In this document: positions 22,305 through 31,598 of the stretch, in pieces
Numbering within the stretch: position 1 is the stretch's first letter
How the letters are laid out: each line of letters begins with the position of its first letter
From: Dyella nitratireducens
Lineage (GTDB): Bacteria > Pseudomonadota > Gammaproteobacteria > Xanthomonadales > Rhodanobacteraceae
Direction of reading: 5' to 3'
Assembly: GCF_014642835.1 (NCBI RefSeq)
Contig: NZ_BMJA01000001.1
Coordinates: 186,001 to 250,000, forward strand
Length of the DNA: 64,000 bases
The notes under the pieces: model-generated
The model's input: the letters and a program-made list of their open reading frames with translations, nothing else
What the model was told of the DNA's origin: nothing
Database searches by the model: none
Program-made: the position numbers and the translations under genes

Positions 22305-23266
22305 AAACCGTCTACTGGCTGGTCAAGCGCGAATTCTGGGAGCACCGCGGTGGCTTTATCTGGGCGCCGGTGATCACGGGCATCGTGTTTCTGATATTGA
22401 ACTTGATGGGCATCGTTAGCGGCGAAGTGCTGGGCGCCCGCCATGGCTTTCATTTCGGTCCGCTGGAAGGCGAAGACATCGCGTCGAAAATTCGATCGCT
22501 CGATCCCCATCAACTGCAACAAGTAGGTTCGGCGCTGGATCTGGCCATGCTTTCATCGAGCTTCTTGATCAGCGTGGTATTCGCTTTCGTGGTGTTTTTC
22601 TACTGCCTCGGGGCGCTCTACGATGACCGGCGCGACCGCAGCATCCTGTTCTGGAAGTCACTGCCGATCTCTGATTTAGCAACCGTGCTGTCCAAAGTCA
22701 TTGCAGCGGTGCTCATTGCTCCCATCATTGTTGTGATCTGCGGCGTGCTTACTGGCCTCGCGATGCTGCTGTTGTTCACCATCACGCTATCGTTTCATGG
22801 TGTGAGCCTGTGGTCGCTGCTGGCCCTCGCACATCCGTTTCAGGTGGTTGGCTTTCTGATCGGCAGCATTCCGCTTTACCTGCTGTGGGCGTTGCCAACC
22901 GTAGGCTGGCTGATGCTGTGCTCGTCCTGGTCCAGGAGCAAACCGTTCTTGTGGGCGGTGGTAATTCCGGTCGCACTCGGCGTGATGATCAGCTGGTTCA
23001 ACCTGATGGGATCGGCCGGATTCAAGAGCAACTGGTACTGGCGCGACATCGTGGCCCGCGTACTGTTCAGTGTGTTTCCGGGAGGTTGGCTACGTGATAC
23101 CGCTGCCCAACAACTGGGTGACAATCCGGATCACATCGGCAACTTCTTCACCCTTTCCAATTCCTATGCCGTACTGGCCACACCGGATATCTGGATCGGC
23201 GCCGCGGCAGGTATCGCGATGCTGGCCGGCACTGTATGGTTCCGCCGCTGGCGCGACGACAGCTAA
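22301..23266 (+). CDS. ABC transporter permease (ABC-2 type)
   Basis: A 321-residue inner-membrane protein. It begins with the cytoplasmic helix MKTVYWLVKREFWEHRGGFIW typical of ABC-2 permeases, then has about six hydrophobic segments. A large loop between the first two contains the charged stretch around LEGEDIASKIRSLDPHQ. The segment YDDRRDRSILFWKSLPISD is the usual coupling-helix region. It overlaps the ATPase gene by ATGA. Substrate is unknown; the YtrA context suggests an envelope-stress or antimicrobial-peptide exporter. Confidence 0.9.
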   Translation: MKTVYWLVKREFWEHRGGFIWAPVITGIVFLILNLMGIVSGEVLGARHGFHFGPLEGEDIASKIRSLDPHQLQQVGSALDLAMLSSSFLISVVFAFVVFFYCLGALYDDRRDRSILFWKSLPISDLATVLSKVIAAVLIAPIIVVICGVLTGLAMLLLFTITLSFHGVSLWSLLALAHPFQVVGFLIGSIPLYLLWALPTVGWLMLCSSWSRSKPFLWAVVIPVALGVMISWFNLMGSAGFKSNWYWRDIVARVLFSVFPGGWLRDTAAQQLGDNPDHIGNFFTLSNSYAVLATPDIWIGAAAGIAMLAGTVWFRRWRDDS

Positions 23267-23311
23267 AAAGCAACGATCCGATCGACGCATCCATCATCTG
23301 AAGGGGAACAT

Positions 23312-23836
23312 ATGGTGAAGTTTCAACGGGCACTCTTGCTGCTGGCAGTCTGCGTCACGATCAGTGCATGCGATATGGCGACAACCCATCTGGCAAGCGG
23401 CGGCATCACGCTGAAGGACGACATCGTGAGCCTGCACGTGAAAGACATTCCAGACGCCATGATCGATGCGTCCGGCAGTTTGAGCATCGATGGCAAAAGC
23501 ATCGCAGTGACATCGCCACAACGCGGCCTGCTGATGCTCTACCAACGGGCCGTCATGGATGTCCATGATACCGGCCTCGCCATGGGCAAGATCGGCGCAG
23601 GCATGGGCACGCAGGCGATCAAGAATGCTGTCGACGGCAAGTCAAAGGCTGAGCAGGATAAGGATGCCGAGGCCGGCTCAGCCAAGATGGACCAGCTCTT
23701 TCAAAAGATGTGCGACGACGAAGCCAGCATCAAGAGCTTGCAAGATCAACTTGCTGTGCAACTGCCAGCGTTCAAGCCTTACGGCAGCATCCTCAGCAGT
23801 GAAGAGGTGACTGAGTGCTACAAGGATAAGCATTAA
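23312..23836 (+). CDS. Lipoprotein of the DUF2884/YggN-like type, copy 1 of 3
   Basis: A 174-residue lipoprotein. The signal MVKFQRALLLLAVCVTISAC ends in a lipobox with lipidated Cys20; no Asp follows directly, though CDM has Asp at +2, which in enterics favours inner-membrane retention. The domain has the shared pattern LHVKDIPDAMIDASG, DGKSIAV, QRGLLMLY, and near the C-terminus QLPAFKPYGSIL. Two Cys (KMCDDE and ECYK) are conserved in all three copies and could form a disulfide. It lies 45 bp after the ABC permease, so it is probably in the YtrA operon. Function unknown. Confidence 0.82.
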   Translation: MVKFQRALLLLAVCVTISACDMATTHLASGGITLKDDIVSLHVKDIPDAMIDASGSLSIDGKSIAVTSPQRGLLMLYQRAVMDVHDTGLAMGKIGAGMGTQAIKNAVDGKSKAEQDKDAEAGSAKMDQLFQKMCDDEASIKSLQDQLAVQLPAFKPYGSILSSEEVTECYKDKH

Positions 23837-23990
23837 GGACGGAAACCTACCGCCGATTGTCAAGGGGCCACCAAGACACGTTTCGAGATGACTGGATGAA
23901 GGACCATCAAGCCATCCATGAAAAAATGGCTATGCGTTATTGCCTTTGACCGGATTCCCGGCAATCCATGATCTGAAGGTGAGGCACGTC

Positions 23991-24518
23991 ATGAAGTATC
24001 AAAGGATAATCTTGCTGTTGACCCTGTGCACGTGCGTCGCCGCCTGCGACATGCCTGATTTCAGTTACAGCGGCGAAAACGGCAAGGCCACACTGAACGG
24101 CAATGTGCTGACGTTGCATGTCGACAGTTCGCCTGATGCGACGATCGGGTCCTCAGGCGACTTCACCGTAGATGGCAAAGCCCTACCGCTCGCTCCGGCG
24201 CAACGTGGCCTGTTGGTGCTCTATTACCAGGGTGTGACGGACATTCGCGAACAAGCCAGCGGTATGAAAGCGGGGATAGTCGCCGCCAAAAACGCCTTCG
24301 CTGCAAAACCCGATGCAGACGCAAAACAAAAACTCAAAGACACCGTGGTGTCGCAGGCCCATCAGCTCACGGTGAAGATGTGCCAGGACGAGGCCAACCT
24401 CAAGACGGTTCAAGATCAACTCAATGCGCAGGTTCCCGCATTCAAGCCGTACGGGGACATCTTCCGTGCCCGCAGCGCAGAAGATTGCATAAAGGACAAT
24501 GATAATGACAATGACTAG
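23991..24518 (+). CDS. DUF2884/YggN-like lipoprotein, copy 2 of 3
   Basis: A 175-residue paralogue of the preceding gene. Its signal peptide ends in the lipobox VAAC (Cys19), again followed by Asp. It shows LHVDSSPDATIGSSG, DGKALPL, QRGLLVLY, then VPAFKPYGDIF and the Cys pair KMCQDE/DCIK. The tail is a run of alternating Asn-Asp residues from a short repeated GAC-AAT type sequence. The frame is open 17 codons upstream but the ATG at 23991, with GGTGAGG before it, gives the lipoprotein signal. It is separated from copy 1 by 154 bp, so a separate promoter is possible. Confidence 0.82.
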   Translation: MKYQRIILLLTLCTCVAACDMPDFSYSGENGKATLNGNVLTLHVDSSPDATIGSSGDFTVDGKALPLAPAQRGLLVLYYQGVTDIREQASGMKAGIVAAKNAFAAKPDADAKQKLKDTVVSQAHQLTVKMCQDEANLKTVQDQLNAQVPAFKPYGDIFRARSAEDCIKDNDNDND

Positions 24519-24528
24519 GAGCACCGTC

Positions 24529-25125
24529 ATGCATCGTGTACCTCTTTTCGCTGGCGTGATGGCGCTGTGCGGCCTGCTCGCTGCGTGCAGCGACCATTCG
24601 GACAACCACGACATCACCATCGTCCACTCCGGTGGGCGCATTACCGTGATCAACAGCACTGTCACTGGTCTATCTCGTGGCCGCTTACATCTCGGCAATG
24701 GTGACGTGGCTGTGCGCACTGATGGTGCGCCTGATGCCATCATCAGCGCCAACGGCGATTTACAGATCGATCAGCATCCCGTCGCAGTCGACGATGCACA
24801 ACGGTCATTGCTCAAGTCGTACTACAGCAACGCCATGCTGATCCTCGCCGATGGCATCGCCACCGGCAAGGCGGGCGCCGCGTTAGGTGAGGAAGCGGCA
24901 AAGAGCGTGGTGACTCGGCTTGCCAGCGGCGACCCCGACAAGATCCAACAAGATATTGATGCCAAGACCAAACCACTGAAAGAAGCGGCACTGAAGATTT
25001 GCGCCGATCTTGGCAACGTCAAGAACAGTCAGGATCAGCTTGCTGCAACGCTGCCGGCATTCAAGCCTTATGGGGATATCATCAGCGGCAGTGATGTGGA
25101 TGATTGCAAGAAGAGCGACGACTGA
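24529..25125 (+). CDS. DUF2884/YggN-like lipoprotein, copy 3 of 3
   Basis: A 198-residue paralogue with lipobox LAAC (Cys20) followed by Ser, unlike the Asp of the other two. It may therefore go to the outer membrane while they stay inside, if the enterobacterial rule holds. A longer insert after the signal contains HDITIVHSGGRITVINS; then come TDGAPDAIISANG, QRSLLKSYY, LPAFKPYGDII and the Cys pair KICADL/DCKK. AGGAG seven bases before the ATG at 24529 sets the start, 10 bp after copy 2, so copies 2 and 3 are co-transcribed. Confidence 0.82.
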   Translation: MHRVPLFAGVMALCGLLAACSDHSDNHDITIVHSGGRITVINSTVTGLSRGRLHLGNGDVAVRTDGAPDAIISANGDLQIDQHPVAVDDAQRSLLKSYYSNAMLILADGIATGKAGAALGEEAAKSVVTRLASGDPDKIQQDIDAKTKPLKEAALKICADLGNVKNSQDQLAATLPAFKPYGDIISGSDVDDCKKSDD

Positions 25126-25146
25126 TACCGCCCCGCGCATTGTTAC

Positions 25147-25219
25147 GTAGGTTGGGGTGTAAACCCCAACATTCGGGTGTGATGTGCATGGCAATGTTGG
25201 GGTTTGCACCCCAACCTAC
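25147..25219. repeat. Large inverted repeat (REP-like) between copy 3 and fumC
   Basis: Two 27-nt arms, 25147-25173 and 25193-25219, are complementary except for one T-G pair, with a 19-nt loop. The outer parts read GTAGGTTGGGGTG and CACCCCAACCTAC. The unit lies between convergent genes and can act as a bidirectional terminator. Related GTAGG...CCTAC elements occur at 28913-28934 and 46327-46360. Confidence 0.85.
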
Positions 25220-25225
25220 ATGGCA

Positions 25226-28097
<2,872 letters not shown>

Positions 28098-28163
28098 TCC
28101 GCCAGACCGGACAATCACGAGTGCATTTGTCATGATGCGCTCTGCCCGGTTCCTGCGAGCGTC

Positions 28164-28916
28164 ATGGCGCCTTTTTCCGAATTTCTGCTGTTCACCGGTA
28201 TCGGTGCACTGGCTCAGCTGGTGGATGGTGCGCTGGGCATGGCATATGGCGTCACATCGGCCGGCATGCTGCTGGGCGTGGGCATGCCGCCAGCGCTGGC
28301 AAGCGCCAGCGTGCATTACGCGGAAACCTTCACCTGCGGCGCTTCCGGACTCAGCCATTGGTGGGCTGGCAATGTGCAACGACGCCTGTTTCTGGTGCTG
28401 GCCATTCCAGGTGTGATCGGCGCCGTGCTCGGCGCCACGGCACTGGCGCATATGCCGCCCATCTGGATCCGGTATTTCCTCACCCCCTACCTGCTGGGCA
28501 TGGGCCTGTTCCTGCTCTTTCGCACCACCAGGCGCAAGGATCGACGGCGGGATGTGCCACGCGGCACCGGGGTGTTGGGATTTGTCGCTGGCGTACTGGA
28601 TGCGGCGGGCGGGGGCGGATGGAGCGCGCTCACCGTCACCACGATGGTCGCGCGCGGACAGGAGCCACGTGTCGTGATCGGCAGCGTGCACTTGGCCAAG
28701 TGCGTCGTCAGCCTGGCCGCCAGCATCACCTTTCTGCTCAGCATCGGCGAAAGCAAATTGCACGTGGTGCTGGGCTTGATCCTGGGCGGCGTGATTGCGG
28801 CGCCATTCGGTGCCTGGTTGGTGCGCCGCCTGCCACCGCGCGTGTCCACGCTAATGGCCGGGCTTACCGTGTTGGCGCTGGGTATCTACAACTGCTACCA
28901 CTTACTGCGATCGTAG
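28164..28916 (+). CDS. TauE/SafE-family membrane permease
   Basis: A 250-residue integral membrane protein with about eight hydrophobic segments. The internal duplication of the family shows as two similar segments: LVDGALGMAYGVTSAGMLL near 15-33 and LDAAGGGGWSALTVTTMV near 143-160. Members transport sulfite, sulfonate-derived anions or other organic anions; the substrate is not predictable here. It lies 66 bp after purB. Its last codons run into a short REP-like repeat shared with the convergent gene. Confidence 0.88.
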   Translation: MAPFSEFLLFTGIGALAQLVDGALGMAYGVTSAGMLLGVGMPPALASASVHYAETFTCGASGLSHWWAGNVQRRLFLVLAIPGVIGAVLGATALAHMPPIWIRYFLTPYLLGMGLFLLFRTTRRKDRRRDVPRGTGVLGFVAGVLDAAGGGGWSALTVTTMVARGQEPRVVIGSVHLAKCVVSLAASITFLLSIGESKLHVVLGLILGGVIAAPFGAWLVRRLPPRVSTLMAGLTVLALGIYNCYHLLRS

Positions 28917-28934
28917 GCTTGCACCCCAGCCTAC
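28913..28934. repeat. Short REP-like inverted repeat between convergent genes
   Basis: GTAGGCT (28913-28919) and AGCCTAC (28928-28934) flank an 8-nt loop. It belongs to the same sequence style as the repeats at 25147 and 46327. It overlaps the ends of both neighbouring coding regions. Confidence 0.6.
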
Positions 28935-29539
28935 CGTGATAATTCGCAGATCCAGTTTACTTCCCAGTTTCTACCGCCATCCGGCGAAAACGATTGCTCC
29001 ATCCGCGCCGCATGTGGCGAGATGTTGAGCCACATCCAGCGCACCAGCACCACGCGATCCTTCCAGGTGATGCGGTTATAGAACTCGCCGCGATTGCCGT
29101 GGAATTCACCGACGACAGGTGCTGCGGGGTCCAACTCGCCGTTGTCCAGGTCCAACCCGTAGATGATCCACTGGTGCGTTGACGGGTTGTACATGCGCAG
29201 CGTCTGTGCCCTCAGATGCTGTGTCTTGTCGGTACTGGTGACGTCGAACTGCTCGAAGTTGGCATTGGTGTCGAGCAACTTGTGGTGATTGGAAATGCCG
29301 TCGTACTCCACCCACTTATGCGAGCCGACCAAGCGATCCGGCAGGCGGCGGACGTGTGCTTTCCAGTCGCCGATCAGGAAGTCGAAATCATGCGAGCCGT
29401 CATGCTGCGGCCCGGCCAGTACCGCGGTGGGGTCGGATGGACCTTGATCCGCCGTGGCGGGAAAGGCGATGCCTAATAACCAAATGACACCTATCAAGAA
29501 AGCGAGGAACTTCGGTGCAGCCAGCCTCAGCGCGACCAT
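28931..29539 (-). CDS. Secreted protein with a DUF1579-like FDFLIGDW domain
   Basis: A 202-residue protein with a signal peptide (residues 1-30, cleavage likely after ATA in FPATADQ). A single domain follows, with HDFDFLIGDWKAHVRR near 48-63, MYNPSTHQWIIYGLDLDNG and the ending MEQSFSPDGGRNWEVNWICEL. This lipocalin-like pattern occurs in many exported proteins of unknown role. GGAGGAAAGC in front of the ATG at 29539 fixes the start although the frame is open 26 codons further. It is convergent with the TauE gene and divergent from roxA. Confidence 0.82.
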   Translation of the reverse strand: MVALRLAAPKFLAFLIGVIWLLGIAFPATADQGPSDPTAVLAGPQHDGSHDFDFLIGDWKAHVRRLPDRLVGSHKWVEYDGISNHHKLLDTNANFEQFDVTSTDKTQHLRAQTLRMYNPSTHQWIIYGLDLDNGELDPAAPVVGEFHGNRGEFYNRITWKDRVVLVRWMWLNISPHAARMEQSFSPDGGRNWEVNWICELSR

Positions 29540-29626
29540 GCTTTCCTCCTGTTCCGGCGCCACCCGGATGGACAATTTGCCGGAGCCTACGCTTATCGAT
29601 CGGCGGATTCCATACAATGCCGCCCC

Positions 29627-30838
29627 ATGACTCTTTCACCCTCCTCCCGCAAACCGCTGCCTGTTGAAGTACATGGCTCGGCGAAGCTGCCGCTGGGCAT
29701 GACCGCGGCGCAGTTTCTTCGCGATTACTGGCAGAAACGGCCGTTGCTGATCCGCAAAGCTTTTCCTGACTTCCAGACACCCATCGCGCCGGAAGATCTG
29801 GCCGGGCTTGCCTGCGAGGAAGGCGCGCTTTCGCGCCTTATCCAGCACAACGAAGATCGCGAACGCTGGAAGGTGAAAACCGGCCCGTTGAGCGAAAGCG
29901 ATTTCGCCAAAACCGGCAATGCCAATTGGACGCTGCTGGTACAGGACGTGGACAAGTGGGACATGGACGTGGCCGCCCTGCTCGATCACTTCCTGTTTCT
30001 GCCGAACTGGCGCGTGGACGATGTGATGATCTCGTATGCCGAACCCGGTGGCGGCGTCGGTGCCCACGTCGATCAGTACGACGTGTTTTTGCTGCAAGGT
30101 CTGGGGCAACGGCACTGGGCCATCAGCACCGATCCGCATGCACCGAAGGATTTCCGCAGCGACGTCGAGCTGAAACAACTCGTGCACTTCGAACCCACGC
30201 ACGAATGGCTACTCGAACCAGGCGACATGCTGTACCTGCCTCCAGGCGTTCCGCATGACGGCGTGGCATTCGGCGGCCCTTGCATGACCTTCTCGGTAGG
30301 CATGCGCGCACCTTCGCAAGCCGAACTGGTGGGTGACTTGGCCGACTACCTTGCCGAGCACCTGCCGGAAGACCAGCGCTACGCCGATCCGGACCTGACA
30401 CCAGCCAAGCAAGCCGGCGAAATCGACAAGGCATCACTGCAACGCGTGCGTGATGCCGTACCGCTTGCCCAAGCGCTGGATGACGCCACACTGATCGACT
30501 GGTTCGGCCGCTTCATCACGCGTTATCGCACCGCACAGACGCCTTTGGCCACGGCCAAGCCACTGAGCGAAGCAGCACTGATGAAACAACTGCAAGGCGG
30601 CGCTTCGCTGCTGCGCCACCCATGGTCGCGTATGGCCTGGGCGCAAGCCGGCAAACGCTGCCAGTTGTACGCGAACGGGCATGCCTATCCGGCCTCGGCG
30701 CATTGGGCTGCGCGGCTTTGCGCGCAACGTACGATCTCGCCGCCATTTGACCTGTCCAGCGGTGACAGCGCCTTGCTGCTGGCCCTGATCAATGACGGTC
30801 ACCTCATCCTTCGTCGATTACGCGGACGCAACACATGA
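29627..30838 (+). CDS. roxA: RoxA (YcfD-like), ribosomal protein uL16 arginine hydroxylase
   Basis: A 403-residue JmjC-type 2-oxoglutarate/Fe(II) oxygenase that hydroxylates an arginine of ribosomal protein L16. Iron ligands are His147 and Asp149 in AHVDQYD and His210 in PPGVPHDG. The cupin core spans about 95-230, followed by a dimerisation and winged-helix C-terminal part. Length fits the family. The ATGA overlap with the next gene couples them. The start at 29627 agrees with the family N-terminus ending in LPLGMTAAQFLRDYWQKRPL, the conserved entry segment. Confidence 0.93.
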   Translation: MTLSPSSRKPLPVEVHGSAKLPLGMTAAQFLRDYWQKRPLLIRKAFPDFQTPIAPEDLAGLACEEGALSRLIQHNEDRERWKVKTGPLSESDFAKTGNANWTLLVQDVDKWDMDVAALLDHFLFLPNWRVDDVMISYAEPGGGVGAHVDQYDVFLLQGLGQRHWAISTDPHAPKDFRSDVELKQLVHFEPTHEWLLEPGDMLYLPPGVPHDGVAFGGPCMTFSVGMRAPSQAELVGDLADYLAEHLPEDQRYADPDLTPAKQAGEIDKASLQRVRDAVPLAQALDDATLIDWFGRFITRYRTAQTPLATAKPLSEAALMKQLQGGASLLRHPWSRMAWAQAGKRCQLYANGHAYPASAHWAARLCAQRTISPPFDLSSGDSALLLALINDGHLILRRLRGRNT

Positions 30839-31347
30839 GCACCCCCATCCCCTCGACAGATGATGGCGCCCGCGCAGTAAGCGGTTCGGAGGCCATCGCG
30901 GCAGCCCGGCTGGAATTGCTGGCTGCCGCCCGCTACAAACTGGCGATTCACCTGCCAGTATTGACGGCAGACATCCTTAGTAGCCCGGCCGAGCTGGCCG
31001 AACTTCGCCGCATTGCGATCGCCGGGCGCGGCGCCGAGATCCGCATCGTGCTCGGCGATCCGGACGCAACACTGCGGATGGGACATCGTCTGATCGATTT
31101 GGCCCAGCGGATGCCCAGCGTGCTACGCATCCGCACGCTAGCCGAGGAAGACAGAAGCACCGAGACGGAGGCAAGCAGCTGGTTGCTCAACGACACCAGC
31201 GGCTACCTGTTCCTGCCCGATGCCGATCGCTGGGAGGGGCGCGCCGCCTTGAAGGATGGCCCAGGACAGACACCCTTGCTGCTGCGGTTCGAACAGATCT
31301 GGGAACACGCCTTGCCGGCCACGCAGCTCCAGCCTCTGGGCTTGTAA
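30835..31347 (+). CDS. Conserved-type hypothetical protein coupled to roxA
   Basis: A 170-residue soluble protein with no signal peptide or membrane segment. It has alternating helix/strand segments (AARLELLAAARYKLAIHLPVL; then RRIAIAGRGAEIRIVLGDP) and a later WLLNDTSGYLFLPDADRWEGRAAL. This order resembles half of a phospholipase-D-like fold, but the HKD motif is absent. It starts inside the roxA stop (ATGA), so it is translated with the ribosomal oxygenase. Function unknown. Confidence 0.75.
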   Translation: MSTPIPSTDDGARAVSGSEAIAAARLELLAAARYKLAIHLPVLTADILSSPAELAELRRIAIAGRGAEIRIVLGDPDATLRMGHRLIDLAQRMPSVLRIRTLAEEDRSTETEASSWLLNDTSGYLFLPDADRWEGRAALKDGPGQTPLLLRFEQIWEHALPATQLQPLGL

Positions 31348-31515
31348 ACCGTTGGCTGAACACCCATGCGTACAGGGCGTTCGATTTCCGCATCCGATCC
31401 CGAAACCGGAAACGCCTAACCTCTTGTCCCGACTGACTTCGCGCCCTCCACGGCAGCATCAGGCATCTCTCCCTAGCACGGCTTATCGGCTTGCCGCGGT
31501 GCGGAAGCCGCAGGC

Positions 31516-31571
31516 TATAATTAACAGGATTTTTCGCCAGCGAACCTGGGCCTCGACAAGGTGGTTCGCTG
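31516..31571 (+). promoter_or_regulatory. Probable sucA promoter -10 box and leader hairpin
   Basis: TATAAT (31516-31521) is a perfect -10 hexamer; the best -35 candidate, TTGCCG at 31491-31496, has 19-bp spacing, which is long. In the presumed leader CAGCGAACC (31538-31546) and GGTTCGCTG (31563-31571) form a 9-bp inverted repeat ending 27 bases before the sucA GTG. It could be an operator or an RNA stem. Confidence 0.55.
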
Positions 31572-31598
31572 AGGCTTCCCTTCCCTGCCGGTGGTGAC

